A stretch of DNA of 64,000 nucleotides from an uncultured Lachnospiraceae bacterium (GTDB taxonomy: Bacteria; Bacillota; Clostridia; Lachnospirales; Lachnospiraceae), in NCBI GenBank assembly GCA_934402515.1, contig CAKRTZ010000002.1:42469-106468 (forward strand), written 5' to 3'. Positions 26,497 to 36,039 of the stretch are shown here, piece by piece (the first letter of the stretch is position 1; every line of letters begins with the position of its first letter). Both the position numbers and the translations under genes were made by a program. The notes beneath the pieces were generated by a model, which searched no databases, was not told the DNA's origin, and was given only the letters and a program-made list of their open reading frames with translations.

Positions 26497-27359
26497 TCCT
26501 CTCCTCCGTAAAACCCTTTTCCGATAATCTCACTGCTCTTGGTAATCATGATAAAGGCGGTTGGCTCCGTCTTGTGGATAAAACGCTGTAACTGCACTGC
26601 CTGCTTTCTGTCCAAAGCTGACAGCACGATGGTTTCGTCCTCATGGCTGTAGGCGCCCTGACCGTGGTAAATGGTGGCTGTCCGGTGCAGGCTGTTTTTG
26701 ATATAGTCACAAATCGGTTCCGGTTTACGGCAGATAATCGTAAAATATTTGCACAGTTTCATCTGTTCGATGGACTTGTCAATGACCATGGTTTTTGCCA
26801 AAAGTCCACACACGGAATACAGTCCGGTTTTCACATCGTAAATCAGGAAAGATGCCACCACAATCACCGCATCAATCACCAACAGTGCGGTGGCGATGTT
26901 CAGTGTGGTATGCTTTTTCAAAATCATCGCCAGGATATCCGTCCCCCCGCCGGAGGCATTTTCAAAGAAAAATAAAGCCGCCGCAAAGGCCGGAAGTACA
27001 ATGGCATACACCAGTTCCAACATGGTCTGATCGGTAAGCGGTGCTGACAAGGGAATGACTTTTTCAAAAATATTCAGAAGAACAGAGGAGAGCACCGTCA
27101 CATAGGCCGTCTTGACACCGAACCCCTTGCCCAGACAGGCAAAGCCCAATACCAGTAAGGCCATATTGATAATCAGGTTAATCTGCGCCGCCGACATGGG
27201 CAGCAGTTCCTCCAGCAGTACCGCCATACCGGACACTCCGCCGAAGGAAAAATGGTTCGTAAATTTAAACGCATACACGCCGATATCCATAAGAATTGCA
27301 GCAAAGGTAATGACCACATATTCCCGAATGACGGAACGTACTGATTGTTTCTGTGTCAT
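26493..27359 (-). CDS. YitT family membrane protein (DUF2179)
   Basis: The 288-residue protein has five to six hydrophobic segments with family motifs HFSFGGVSGMAVLLEELLP and FFENASGGGTDILAMILKKH, followed by a cytoplasmic DUF2179 domain at about 205-285 (KYFTIICRKPEP, ETIVLSALDRKQAVQLQRFI). Function is unknown. The gene is tightly coupled to the thioesterase. AGGAAG lies upstream of the ATG. Confidence 0.92.
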   Translation of the reverse strand: MTQKQSVRSVIREYVVITFAAILMDIGVYAFKFTNHFSFGGVSGMAVLLEELLPMSAAQINLIINMALLVLGFACLGKGFGVKTAYVTVLSSVLLNIFEKVIPLSAPLTDQTMLELVYAIVLPAFAAALFFFENASGGGTDILAMILKKHTTLNIATALLVIDAVIVVASFLIYDVKTGLYSVCGLLAKTMVIDKSIEQMKLCKYFTIICRKPEPICDYIKNSLHRTATIYHGQGAYSHEDETIVLSALDRKQAVQLQRFIHKTEPTAFIMITKSSEIIGKGFYGGEE

Positions 27360-27392
27360 TTTATTTCTTCCTATCTATTTTTCTGAATTTTA

Positions 27393-27863
27393 TTATCCCC
27401 GGAGATAAGCGGGCAATCTGTGATGATCCTCCCAGCTTTCCAGATCACTCTGTGCCTCCAGGCTCACGGTGTAAGAAACCTCTGTCTCTGCGGTATCGAT
27501 ACAGATTACATAACAGTCGTTTTCTTTCGTAATACTGTAAATGGCCTGTCCTTCCAGGCTCTCAAAAAGACTGTTCCACTCCTCTTTGGGAATCACTCTG
27601 TCAGGAATATCCTCACGGACGGTATCATCCAGATTATAAATCCGGTAGCCATCCTTTTTCACTTCCAGTTTCTGAATGTCCTTCATGCGGATGAGCAGTT
27701 CGTCCGTTCCCATCTTCTCCACATCCGTATTCTGGCTGTTGGAAGTGGGAATCATCACATCCCCGCACCGGATATCCAACTGGTTCTCTGTCACCGTCAC
27801 TTTCACAATGGTGGATTCGGAAAAATCAAAATTTGCAATTTCATCATGGGTACTATATGCCAT
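27393..27863 (-). CDS. Unknown acidic cytoplasmic protein
   Basis: The 156-residue product begins MAYSTHDEIANFDFSESTIV and has no signal peptide or membrane segment. It looks mostly beta-stranded (VKVTVTENQLDIRCGDVMIP, YVICIDTAETEVSYTVSLEA). I do not recognise a family with confidence. AAGGAG precedes the ATG. It lies between the MBL hydrolase and YitT with gaps of about 30 bases, so it is probably in the same operon. Confidence 0.7.
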   Translation of the reverse strand: MAYSTHDEIANFDFSESTIVKVTVTENQLDIRCGDVMIPTSNSQNTDVEKMGTDELLIRMKDIQKLEVKKDGYRIYNLDDTVREDIPDRVIPKEEWNSLFESLEGQAIYSITKENDCYVICIDTAETEVSYTVSLEAQSDLESWEDHHRLPAYLRG

Positions 27864-27894
27864 AAAGTTTGTCTCCTTTTTTCCTCATTACTTT

Positions 27895-28845
27895 TTATTT
27901 TAACATTGAAGGTCCGGAAATGTAAATAGGTTCGGGCAATGGATCAGGGCTTGCAAATCTGGCAGGGTTCATAGCCCTTGGCGAGGATTTCCTCCCGTCA
28001 CTGGTGACTACAATACTCCCCTGCTCGTCTGTACGAAACACCTGGACGCCTGCCTCCCTCAGGGTTGTCAGTGTCTCCGCGGTGGGGTGTCCGTAGGAAT
28101 TATCCCTGCCACAGCTAATCACGGCATAGTCCGGATGTACCGAATCCAGAAATGCTTTGGAAGTGGAAGAACTGCTCCCGTGATGCCCTACTTTTAACAC
28201 CTGTGCCTGTAGTGGCAATCCGCTCACCATCATATCCGCCTCGGATTCTTCTGCCGCATCGCCTGCAAAAAGGAAGGTATTCTCCCCGTGTTCCACCCGG
28301 ATAACGATGGAATTGTTGTTCATTTCCGTGTAATTCCTGCCTGGTGCCAAAATGGTAAAGTTAGCATCTCCCAGGGTATAAGTATCACCCACGCTGGGAA
28401 TGGTGACAGAATAGTCTTTATATTTCATGGCATCCAGCACATCCCGGTAGGTGTTGGTGTCATTGGAAACATCCGGCATGAAAATCGTTCCACATTCAAA
28501 CTTGGTGATGATGACATCCAGGCCACCAATATGATCCGCATCGGGATGGGTTCCCACCACATAGTCCAGGGCATCAATTCCCTGTTTCTGCAAATAAAGC
28601 TGTACTGTAGTTCCTTTATTGTTGTTTCCGGCATCAATAAGCATCGCCTGTCCACCACAGACCAGTAAAGTGCTGTCGCCCTGACCCACATCAATATAGT
28701 GAACCTGGAGTTCCTGCCACTCTTCCGGCTGTTGTGCGCTGGGAATTGTTTCCGGTGCGCTAACCGCACGCACTCCGGCATTTCCTGTACATAAGACGAG
28801 AAAAATCCCGATGATCACAACCGTCTTTTTCAAAAATTTTTTCAC
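27895..28845 (-). CDS. Exported ComEC/Rec2-like metallo-beta-lactamase-fold hydrolase
   Basis: This protein has an N-terminal signal sequence or anchor (KKFLKKTVVIIGIFLVLC) and then a ComEC-type MBL domain: HYIDVGQGDSTLL, THPDADHIGG (metal ligands), FAGDAAEE and KVGHHGSSSSTS. It lacks the membrane competence domain of ComEC. Stand-alone members may be surface or secreted phosphodiesterases or nucleases. The start is uncertain: GTG at 28845 (316 aa, weak ribosome binding site) or TTG at 28875 (326 aa, none visible). It heads the run leading to the 96-residue protein gene. Confidence 0.88.
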   Translation of the reverse strand: MKKFLKKTVVIIGIFLVLCTGNAGVRAVSAPETIPSAQQPEEWQELQVHYIDVGQGDSTLLVCGGQAMLIDAGNNNKGTTVQLYLQKQGIDALDYVVGTHPDADHIGGLDVIITKFECGTIFMPDVSNDTNTYRDVLDAMKYKDYSVTIPSVGDTYTLGDANFTILAPGRNYTEMNNNSIVIRVEHGENTFLFAGDAAEESEADMMVSGLPLQAQVLKVGHHGSSSSTSKAFLDSVHPDYAVISCGRDNSYGHPTAETLTTLREAGVQVFRTDEQGSIVVTSDGRKSSPRAMNPARFASPDPLPEPIYISGPSMLK

Positions 28846-28910
28846 TTTATTCCACTCTTTTCTCTTTCGTTTCAATAGACTTATCGTTCACAAGAAGATT
28901 TTTCCATGAA

Positions 28911-28953
28911 ATAAAAACAGGCAGGTGGCTGCATCGCAAACCACCTGCCTGTT
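28911..28953 (-). terminator. Terminator of the chemotaxis receptor gene
   Basis: A 13-bp perfect stem (arms 28916-28928 and 28941-28953) is followed on the minus strand by TTTTTAT. It lies 19 bases after the receptor stop codon. Confidence 0.9.
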
Positions 28954-28972
28954 CTGCTTTACTTCTTAAGAA

Positions 28973-30667
28973 TTACAACTGGAACTTCTGAATCAATTCG
29001 TCTAAGGTTACGGACTGAGCGGACAATTCCTCACTGGTTGCAGAGGATTCCTCTGCTGTGGCAGAATTGGACTGTACTACTTCAGAAATCTGATTCATTC
29101 CTGTTTCTGCCTGGCTCATGGAATTTGCCTGTTCCGCAGAAGCGTCACTGATCTGTTTGGATGTTTCCGCAATCAGATTGATTCCATGTACCACTTCATC
29201 AATGGAAACTGCAACATGCTCTGCTGCTTTATTGCCATCTTCCACCTCGTTTAAGGCATTGCTGATCAATTCTCTGGTGTTGGAAGCTGCCTGCGCACTC
29301 TGGTCTGCCAGCTGTCTGATCTGTTCTGCTACTACTGCAAATCCTCTTCCTGCTTCTCCTGCTCTTGCTGCCTCAATGGATGCATTCAGTGACAGCAAAT
29401 TGGTCTGGGATGCGATATCTTCAATTTCGGAAATAATGTTACCGATTTTCTGGGAAGTTTCCGTAATACGCTCCATTGCGGATACCATGCTCTGCATTTC
29501 TGTTTTACTGTTATCTGCTTCCTGGGCATATTTCTGTGCCTGCTCATAAGACTGCTCTGCAATTTTTGCCGCTTTCTCAATACTGGATGTAATTGCACTG
29601 ATGGTTGCCTGCATTTCCTCCACCGTTCCGGCCTGATCGGTAGCTCCTTCTGCAAGACTCTGTGATGCCTCAGCCAGATTGGTCGCTCCCGCTGATACCT
29701 GACTGGATGCTTCTCCAATGGCTGTCATTGTCTCAATCATCTGCCGTTTCAAATCGCGCATTGCCACTAGCAGCATTTCAAAATCACCGGTATAGCTCTC
29801 TTTCACTTCCGAAGTCACACGATAATTGCCCTTGGAGAATTCGCTTAACGCATGTCCTGCATCATTGATAATCACCTGTAAGGTTGCCGCCATTTCTTTT
29901 GCCGTATTGGTCATATCGGCAACCTCATCCTTGGTTTCAACAGTAGGGAAAGGAGAAGATAAATCTCCCTTGGCAAAAGAGGAAAGGCGGTTGCCTAATG
30001 CATCAAGAGGATCGGCAATGTCTTTTGCCACCTTAACGCCAAGTCTGGTGGCATAGGAGGCTGTCAGAACAATCAGTACCAGGATAGCTATAATAAGAAT
30101 CCAGCTGATCAGACTTAACAAACTGCTCAGACGGTCTCCCTGCTCGACATTAATACTCATCAGCTCTACCAGCTGCTGATATACATCATTGTAAATAGGC
30201 TCCAGTTCCTCTGCTGCTATTTTCTGTGCAGCCAGGTACTCTGACTCCTCACTATTGGAGCCCTTGGTCATTGCCTCTTCTTCAATCGTCCAATAGTTTT
30301 CCAATTCAGCAGATACTTTATCATAGACTTCTTTCTCTGTGTCTGTTGTCAATGTATTTGCCACTTCCGGCCAGTAAATATTGACAAACTTCTCCTTCAT
30401 AGCGTCATGCCCTTCGATGGCACTCTGTATATTTTCCTCGCCATCGTAGCCGATGACTGCCAGCATATATGCTCTGGTGCCTGTGAAAGATGCAACTGCT
30501 TTTCCAATATCCCCCTGTGAAAATCCATAATTCCGCAATGCACTTGAATACTGATTATTAATCACTATCAGTGCAATTACACCTGCGATTGCAGCCACGG
30601 ATGCAATTCCCAGCACTCGTCTGAATGCCTTGATCAATCGTTCTTTAATTCTTAATCCTTTGCCCAT
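28973..30667 (-). CDS. Methyl-accepting chemotaxis protein
   Basis: The 564-residue receptor has a transmembrane helix at about 17-33, a four-helix-bundle (4HB_MCP-like) extracellular domain, a second helix at about 183-205, a HAMP domain and a long coiled-coil signalling domain. The hairpin tip reads [24 protein letters not shown] and [16 protein letters not shown], nearly the MCP consensus. It relays a ligand signal to CheA/CheW, pointing to a motile organism or an alternative Che pathway. GGAG lies before the ATG. The gene stands alone between terminators. Confidence 0.95.
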   Translation of the reverse strand: MGKGLRIKERLIKAFRRVLGIASVAAIAGVIALIVINNQYSSALRNYGFSQGDIGKAVASFTGTRAYMLAVIGYDGEENIQSAIEGHDAMKEKFVNIYWPEVANTLTTDTEKEVYDKVSAELENYWTIEEEAMTKGSNSEESEYLAAQKIAAEELEPIYNDVYQQLVELMSINVEQGDRLSSLLSLISWILIIAILVLIVLTASYATRLGVKVAKDIADPLDALGNRLSSFAKGDLSSPFPTVETKDEVADMTNTAKEMAATLQVIINDAGHALSEFSKGNYRVTSEVKESYTGDFEMLLVAMRDLKRQMIETMTAIGEASSQVSAGATNLAEASQSLAEGATDQAGTVEEMQATISAITSSIEKAAKIAEQSYEQAQKYAQEADNSKTEMQSMVSAMERITETSQKIGNIISEIEDIASQTNLLSLNASIEAARAGEAGRGFAVVAEQIRQLADQSAQAASNTRELISNALNEVEDGNKAAEHVAVSIDEVVHGINLIAETSKQISDASAEQANSMSQAETGMNQISEVVQSNSATAEESSATSEELSAQSVTLDELIQKFQL

Positions 30668-30857
30668 GATTTTTCTCCATTTTCTCTGATGTTGTTGATT
30701 GTTGTTTTCCCATTAGTTTTATTATAGCATCTTGTCGGGAATATACAAGTAAACGCCTTTAAATTCTTAAAAAAATAGAAATTATGAATAAAGTTGTCTA
30801 AAAATACATAATGGAAAATTGGGGCAAAGAATTGTTTTTCACCCTTTTATCCGGACA

Positions 30858-30894
30858 TAAAAATAGGAATCCCTTGTGTTTTCAAAGGATTCCT
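30858..30894 (-). terminator. Terminator after tRNA-Thr
   Basis: Stem arms 30865-30872 and 30887-30894, followed on the minus strand by ATTTTTAT. It lies directly after the tRNA, and also separates it from the receptor gene. Confidence 0.85.
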
Positions 30895-30900
30895 GTATCG

Positions 30901-30973
30901 AGCTGCTGACGGGAATCGGACCCGTGACCTCCGCACTACCAATGCGACGCTCTACCGACTGAGCCACAGCAGC
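30901..30973 (-). tRNA. tRNA-Thr (anticodon GGT)
   Basis: A 73-nt cloverleaf on the minus strand: acceptor GCTGCTG/CAGCAGC, D-arm GCTC/GAGC, anticodon stem TCGCA/TGCGG around loop TTGGTAG, T-arm ACGGG/CCCGT around TCCGATT. CCA is not encoded. It is flanked by its own promoter and terminator. Confidence 0.95.
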
Positions 30974-31002
30974 ATTGTTGGGTTGTTGTCTCAACGAATG
31001 CT

Positions 31003-31031
31003 AGTATATCAAACAGGCGGTAGCTTGTCAA
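31003..31031 (-). promoter_or_regulatory. Strong promoter of tRNA-Thr
   Basis: Minus strand: a perfect TTGACA (31031-31026), 17 bases, TATACT (31008-31003), about 30 bases before the tRNA. Confidence 0.8.
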
Positions 31032-31076
31032 CGATTTATTTTAAAATTTTTTATAAAATTACAAAAATTTGAATTG

Positions 31077-31114
31077 GAACCCTGCAAGACCATTTTCCTG
31101 CTCTCTTAAGGTTC
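31077..31114 (-). terminator. Possible terminator of the ispF-sigH operon
   Basis: GAACC (31114-31110) pairs with GGTTC (31081-31077), with an inner AAGA/TCTT helix separated by bulges, followed by AATTCAAATTTTTG. The stem is imperfect, so readthrough to tRNA-Thr is possible. Confidence 0.35.
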
Positions 31115-31115
31115 T

Positions 31116-32909
31116 TTACTTCATGATCTGTTCCAACAGATAAACCCGGTTAAACGGGAAAGAAAAGTAATACCCGTCCGCAAAATCGTCAACCATTTCC
31201 ATCATCTCTCTGGCTATCTGTACAGCCACCTTTTCACCATCTTCCCTGGAACCATTTTCCGGATAGCGTTCGATCAGTTCCTGTGGAATATCGATACCAC
31301 TCATCTCATTTTTCATAAACAGTGCATTTTTACGACTGACAAGAGGCATGATTCCACACAGGATTCTTGCCCCGGTCTCCTTTTTGATCCGGCAAAGACG
31401 CTGTGCCTGTTCCATCGTAAAAACAGGCTGTGTCAGAAAAAAGCTGGCACCACTCTCCATTTTTTTCCTGACTCTGCTTATTTCCACTTCCAGATTGCGG
31501 CGATTCTGATTGATTGCTCCTCCATAACATAAAGGGGCCTTGTCAAAGCTCTCCTCATTCATATCCTGGATGATTCGCATCATTCCCACCGAATCAAACT
31601 GGAAGACACTCTTTACCGCCTGTCTTGCCATGGCAGGAACCGGATCCCCTGTGATCACCAGAAAATTATAGATTCCGTTCATCTGTGCCCCTAAAAATTC
31701 TGACCGGATAGCAATCGCATTCCGATCCCGGCAGCAAATGTGTGGCATCACGCACATTTCAGTTTCCTTGGACACTTTTTCCGCCATAAGAATGGCATCT
31801 GCTCTGGTCCGCCCCGAAGGAGAATCCGGGAAAGTTAACACATCTACATCATGATTCTGAAGATAGTGGGCTGCCTCCATAATTTTTTCATCATCTGCAT
31901 TCATGGGCGGTGCCAGTTCCACTGCAATCAGTTTTTTCTTTTTGCATGCTCCCTCTGCATCCCGATAAAAATCATGGAGTGCCGGTGTCGCCTTTTTCTC
32001 CTCACGGTTCCCAACTGTTTCTTTTTCTTTTCCGACGGATAAATCTCGTTCTGCTTTCCAGATATCCCGCTGCTCTGCCAGACTTTTAATATAAGAGGGA
32101 TCTGTTCCACAGCATCCTCCGATAATTTCCACGCCTTTCCCTGCAATCTCCCCCATCTTCTGGGCAAAATATTCCCGGTTATCGGAAAATTGCATTCTGC
32201 TTTGAAGTCGGTAAGGATATCCGGCATTAGGAAGCGCCGCCCAGATTTTATCCTCAGGCAATGCCAATTTATGAAACAGAGCCGCCATATGTCCCGGACC
32301 AATACCGCAATTAAGCCCGAGGCCATCAATTTCCTCCACCTGCGCCAGTTCCTTTAACAGCTTCGCTGCACTGAGTCCTGCACCGGTATACCCATACTGA
32401 TTTACCGCCAGATTCACCAGAATCGGCATATCCTGTTGTCTCTTTAAAATGCGTATGGCAGGAATAATCTCCGTGACATCCGAAAAGGTTTCAAACACCA
32501 GTAAATCCACACCACCCTGCTGCAGCCAGGTTCCCCGGTCTGCATATTCCTGGATGCGTTCCTGTGTTGTGCGTTGATCCATCACTTCCGGTCCGATGGA
32601 GCCGGCAATATATACTTTTCCCTTTCCCTGCTGTGCAGCCTGCCTGGCCGCCTCACAGCCTGCCAGAATGTTTTCTTTCAAAGCATCACGATTTTCAAAA
32701 GCGGCCTGTGTGGAAGCATAGGTATTGGTTCGGATCAGCTGCGCACCTGCTGCCAGATACTCCTCATGAATGGCTTTTACCCGTTCAGGGTATTTCGTAT
32801 TCGCAGTTTCCGGCAGTTCCGTTGTCTGAAATTTTTCCGCGTAGTAGGTTCCAAAAGAGCCGTCTGCAAGCAGGCGGCTCCCCTTCCATTGTTCTTTAAA
32901 ATTCATCAT
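31116..32909 (-). CDS. Homocysteine S-methyltransferase / 5,10-methylene-THF reductase fusion
   Basis: The 597-residue protein joins two enzymes, like Bacillus YitJ. Residues about 1-290 form a homocysteine methyltransferase barrel with zinc-ligand motifs GLNCGIGP and GGCCGTDP. Residues about 315-597 form a methylenetetrahydrofolate reductase barrel (VELAPPMNADDEKI, NFLVITGDPVP, ASFFLTQPVF). It would make methyl-THF and pass methyl groups to homocysteine, although the MetH cobalamin domain is missing. Start ATGATG overlaps the antiporter stop by 4 bases. It is the last gene of the long operon. The ribosome binding site is weak, consistent with coupling. Confidence 0.93.
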   Translation of the reverse strand: MMNFKEQWKGSRLLADGSFGTYYAEKFQTTELPETANTKYPERVKAIHEEYLAAGAQLIRTNTYASTQAAFENRDALKENILAGCEAARQAAQQGKGKVYIAGSIGPEVMDQRTTQERIQEYADRGTWLQQGGVDLLVFETFSDVTEIIPAIRILKRQQDMPILVNLAVNQYGYTGAGLSAAKLLKELAQVEEIDGLGLNCGIGPGHMAALFHKLALPEDKIWAALPNAGYPYRLQSRMQFSDNREYFAQKMGEIAGKGVEIIGGCCGTDPSYIKSLAEQRDIWKAERDLSVGKEKETVGNREEKKATPALHDFYRDAEGACKKKKLIAVELAPPMNADDEKIMEAAHYLQNHDVDVLTFPDSPSGRTRADAILMAEKVSKETEMCVMPHICCRDRNAIAIRSEFLGAQMNGIYNFLVITGDPVPAMARQAVKSVFQFDSVGMMRIIQDMNEESFDKAPLCYGGAINQNRRNLEVEISRVRKKMESGASFFLTQPVFTMEQAQRLCRIKKETGARILCGIMPLVSRKNALFMKNEMSGIDIPQELIERYPENGSREDGEKVAVQIAREMMEMVDDFADGYYFSFPFNRVYLLEQIMK

Positions 32910-34096
32910 ACTGTCTGTCTCACTTTTCCGTCATCCTTTGCATATAAAAGCTTTAATAAAATCGGGGTCAGAACGGAAGAAATAATAATTAACAAAATAA
33001 CCGCAGTGAAATAATCTGCAGAAATCACTCCGGCAGATAATCCCTTTTGTGTCACGATCAGTGCCACTTCTCCCCGGGTCATCATGCCCACACCCACTTT
33101 CAGGGCATCGCCCCAGCTATGACCGCTTAATTTTGCCACAGCACCACAACCGATGATTTTTCCCAACAGTGCAACCACAACAAAGCATACAGAGAACAGC
33201 AGCAGCTTTGCATTCATATCGGAAAAATTGGTTTTCAGGCCAATGCTTGCAAAGAAAATCGGTCCGAAAATAATATAAGTATTGATATCCACTTTCTGTT
33301 CCACATAAGGAGCATCCTGAATGCTGCAGATGGTAATACCGGCAATAAATGCACCGGTGATATCCGCAATTCCGAAATACCGCTCTGCAATATAAGACAG
33401 TGCAAAACAGTATGCAATGCTGATAATGGGAATACGTCTGGTATGGGGATATCGCTGGTCCACCCATTTAAAGACATGATACATAATAAATCCGCCAATG
33501 GCAGCCACAGCAAAAAACAGTACGGTATGGATCAAAACGGTAGACACCTTGTTGGAGGGATCTCTCATGCTCAGCACTAAGGACAATACCACAATACCAA
33601 TGACATCATCAATGATTGCCGCACTGACAATCATGGTTCCCAGCTCTGTCTTGATCTTGCCCATCTCCTGTAAAGTAGCAACGGTGATACCCACCGAAGT
33701 TGCCGTCATAATCGTACCGATAAAGACCGCTTTGATAAATTCTGTGCTTCCCCAGGGAGCAAATCCGTAAAATGACATATACAGGATTGTACCTAAAGCA
33801 AGGGGAACAAATACTCCTATACATGCCACTGCGAAGGCAACAGGTCCTGTTTTTACCAGTTTCTTTAGATCCGTAGTCAAGCCTGCGGAAAACATAACCA
33901 GAATGACACCGATCTCCGCTAACTGTAAAATAAAATCACTCTGCTGTACCCATCCCAGCATGCAGGGACCGATCACCAGACCTGCCACGATCTGCCCTAC
34001 TACCTGGGGAGCCTTACATTTCCGGGCAACCAGGCCGAAAAATTTTGCTGCAATTAAAATAATTGCTAAGTCCCTTAATATCATGTACGTTTCCAT
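32906..34096 (-). CDS. CPA2-type cation/proton antiporter (KefB/NapA-like)
   Basis: The 396-residue protein has 11-13 hydrophobic segments and the Na_H_Exchanger fold: QIVAGLVIGPCMLG near the N-terminus, IGVILVMFSAGLTTDLKKL, and DDVIGIVVLS with the paired acidic residues in the central helix. There is no TrkA-N domain. It exchanges Na+ or K+ for H+ across the membrane. AGGAG precedes the ATG. It lies 26 bases after sigH and overlaps the methyltransferase gene. Confidence 0.92.
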   Translation of the reverse strand: METYMILRDLAIILIAAKFFGLVARKCKAPQVVGQIVAGLVIGPCMLGWVQQSDFILQLAEIGVILVMFSAGLTTDLKKLVKTGPVAFAVACIGVFVPLALGTILYMSFYGFAPWGSTEFIKAVFIGTIMTATSVGITVATLQEMGKIKTELGTMIVSAAIIDDVIGIVVLSLVLSMRDPSNKVSTVLIHTVLFFAVAAIGGFIMYHVFKWVDQRYPHTRRIPIISIAYCFALSYIAERYFGIADITGAFIAGITICSIQDAPYVEQKVDINTYIIFGPIFFASIGLKTNFSDMNAKLLLFSVCFVVVALLGKIIGCGAVAKLSGHSWGDALKVGVGMMTRGEVALIVTQKGLSAGVISADYFTAVILLIIISSVLTPILLKLLYAKDDGKVRQTV

Positions 34097-34122
34097 AATG
34101 TTTTCTCCTACTCATATGAAAT

Positions 34123-34731
34123 CTATTGATTTTTCACTGCTTTGCGCAGTTTATTTTTCAAGCGTTGCAATGCATTATCCGTGGATTTTTCATCTCTGCC
34201 CAGCACCTTTGCAATCTGGGAATAACTCATGCCGGTGCGATACAAATCCAATACTTCCTTTTCAAAACCACTGAGTTCTTTATCAATCAGATCTTCCAGT
34301 CGTTCCAGATTCTCCCTGTCGATTACCTGTTTTTCCGGATCATCCTCCATTCCGGATGCCACCAGTTCTAAAAGTGGTGAACCTCCTTCCTGTCCCTCCT
34401 CCTTGTAAAGAGAGACATAGGAATTCAAAGGAGCATGCTTAAAACGGCGGGAATTTTGCACCGCCGTGTACATTTGTCTGGAAATACAGAGATCTGCAAA
34501 GGTATAAAATCCGGCATCCCGTCCAAAATCATACTCCCGGATCGCCTTAAACAGGCCAATCATTCCTTCCTGGATCAGATCCTCTCGATCTGCCCCCAGA
34601 ATGTACATGGAACCGGCATGGGCACGCACCAGGTTTTTATATTTGTCCAGAATGAAATCCATGATGGAACTATCTCCCTCACGCAGGCGGGTAATCAGTT
34701 CTTCATCGGATAAAGTGTCATAGTCACTCAT
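34123..34731 (-). CDS. sigH: RNA polymerase sigma-H factor
   Basis: The 202-residue sigma-70 family protein carries region 2 motifs (DEELITRLREGD, DREDLIQEGMIGLFKAIREYD, FYTFADLCISRQMYTAVQ) and a region 4 helix-turn-helix (LDLYRTGMSYSQIAKVLGRDEKSTDNALQ). Sequence, length and position after rlmB match Bacillus and Clostridium sigH, which controls entry into sporulation and stationary-phase genes. GAGGA lies 8 bases before the ATG, which overlaps the rlmB stop as ATGA. The Bacillus yacP gene between rlmB and sigH is absent here. Confidence 0.96.
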   Translation of the reverse strand: MSDYDTLSDEELITRLREGDSSIMDFILDKYKNLVRAHAGSMYILGADREDLIQEGMIGLFKAIREYDFGRDAGFYTFADLCISRQMYTAVQNSRRFKHAPLNSYVSLYKEEGQEGGSPLLELVASGMEDDPEKQVIDRENLERLEDLIDKELSGFEKEVLDLYRTGMSYSQIAKVLGRDEKSTDNALQRLKNKLRKAVKNQ

Positions 34732-35474
34732 GAAGTGAATCCTCTTTGACGGACAATTTCAAAAGCCATAACTCCCGCTGCCACCGAGGCATTGAGGGAA
34801 TCAATATCTCCCTTCATCGGAATGGAGGCCACAAAGTCACATTTTTCCCGCACCAGACGGCTGACGCCCTCACCCTCGTTGCCGATAACCAGTCCGATAG
34901 GACCTTTTAAATCCAAATCATACATGCAGGTGCCGCCCATATCCGCACAGACGAACCACAGTCCTTCTTTTTTGAGGGATTCAATGGTTTTCGCCATGTT
35001 GGTCACTTTGGCTACCGGGGTGTAATTCAAGGCTCCTGCCGAGGTTCTGGCTACAGTCGCTGTCAGTCCCACCGCACGGTTCTTGGGAATAATGACACCG
35101 TGGGCTCCTGCAAGATTTGCAGTACGGATGATGGCTCCCAGGTTGTGGGGGTCCTCGATATTATCCAATAAAAAGAGAAAAGGCTGCTCGTTTTTCTCTC
35201 TTGCCAGTGCCAAAATATCTTCCACTTCTGCATATTCGTAAGCGGCTGCCATGGCAATGACACCCTGATGTTTACCGGTCTGGGATAACTGATCCAGACG
35301 CTCTTTTTCCACATATTTCACCAGAGTGTCCTGCTTCCTGGCTTCCCGTTTAATGGTAATGATCGGACCATCCTGGCAGCCGTCCAAAATGAACAGCTTG
35401 TCAATGGTGCGTCCGGAGCGGAACGCCTCCAGCACTGCATTACGCCCTTCGATTGTATATTCTGTGTATGACAT
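34728..35474 (-). CDS. rlmB: 23S rRNA (guanosine-2'-O-)-methyltransferase RlmB
   Basis: The 248-residue SpoU-family enzyme has an N-terminal substrate-binding domain (YTIEGRNAVLEAFRSGRTID) and a C-terminal knotted SPOUT domain (LDNIEDPHNLGAIIRTANLAG, PIGLVIGNEGEGVSRLV, DSLNASVAAGVMAFEIVRQ). It methylates G2251 of 23S rRNA in E. coli numbering. The ATG at 35474 was chosen because homologues start here and GGAAGGG lies 12 bases upstream. A longer frame runs into the hairpin cluster upstream and is probably not translated. Confidence 0.95.
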   Translation of the reverse strand: MSYTEYTIEGRNAVLEAFRSGRTIDKLFILDGCQDGPIITIKREARKQDTLVKYVEKERLDQLSQTGKHQGVIAMAAAYEYAEVEDILALAREKNEQPFLFLLDNIEDPHNLGAIIRTANLAGAHGVIIPKNRAVGLTATVARTSAGALNYTPVAKVTNMAKTIESLKKEGLWFVCADMGGTCMYDLDLKGPIGLVIGNEGEGVSRLVREKCDFVASIPMKGDIDSLNASVAAGVMAFEIVRQRGFTS

Positions 35475-35500
35475 TAAAAAACCACACCCTTCCATAGTCT

Positions 35501-35590
35501 GCAAACTTTCAAGTGCTTTAGCACTTTGCGTTAGCCACAATATTTGCAAAACGAACCCTGTTCGTTTGTGAAAAATGTTTCATTTTTCAC
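35501..35590. repeat. Cluster of three perfect hairpins between mrnC and rlmB
   Basis: Three inverted repeats lie in 90 bases: 35511-35526 (6-bp stem, TTTA loop, flanked by GCAAA/TTTGC), 35549-35567 (8-bp stem, CCT loop) and 35568-35590 (10-bp stem, TTT loop). The composition differs from the flanking genes. Such compact palindromic cassettes are usually dispersed intergenic repeats, but no second copy is in this window. Confidence 0.6.
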
Positions 35591-36039
35591 ATTATCTCCA
35601 TATTTAATTTATGTAAACCAATAGATACCAATTCCAGTACCCGGTCCATCTGTCCATTGAGATACAGATAGCCGCATAACGCCTCCAGGCCGGTAGCTTT
35701 CCGGTAATCGGTGATGCTGGCGTTTTTGGCAGAGGTGTAGGATTTGGCATTGCGCCCTCTATGGTACACACTGCATTCCTCCTCTGTCAGTTCCTCCTCC
35801 AGTACCTCGATCATTCTCGCCTGGGTTGATGCGTTGACAATTTTTGCCTTATCCTTGTGCAAGCGGTTTGGAGGCCGGTTTCCCCGCTCTACAATGACGG
35901 TACGGATGATAATTTCAAAAACGCAATCTCCCAGAAACGCCAGGGTTAACGGTGAATAGGAGCGGATATCCACTCCCTTGCACTGAAATTTTGTTTTAAT
36001 TTGATCAAGAAGTTCCTTCTTGTTTAGTTCTTCTTCCAC
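35587..36039 (-). CDS. mrnC: Mini-ribonuclease III
   Basis: The 150-residue protein is a stand-alone RNase III catalytic domain without the dsRNA-binding domain. It shows SPLTLAFLGDCVFEIIIR (catalytic Asp), RPPNRLHKDKAKIVNA and HRGRNAKSYTSAKNASITDYRKATGLEALCGYLYL (second acidic cluster). In Bacillus it matures 23S rRNA ends with ribosomal protein L3. The start is GTG at 36039 with GAGGG upstream, overlapping cysS by 16 bases, the same order as in Bacillus. Confidence 0.95.
   Translation of the reverse strand: MEEELNKKELLDQIKTKFQCKGVDIRSYSPLTLAFLGDCVFEIIIRTVIVERGNRPPNRLHKDKAKIVNASTQARMIEVLEEELTEEECSVYHRGRNAKSYTSAKNASITDYRKATGLEALCGYLYLNGQMDRVLELVSIGLHKLNMEIM

Noticed and set aside
30668..30760. 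Sigma-28 promoter for the chemotaxis receptor
   Set aside because: TAAA and CCCGACAA occur but are 18 bases apart rather than about 15, and a TATAAT at 30721-30726 is an equally good candidate.
35475..35549. N-terminal extension of RlmB from a TTG at 35549
   Set aside because: The extra 25 codons read through the hairpin cluster, have no ribosome binding site, and homologues start at 35474.
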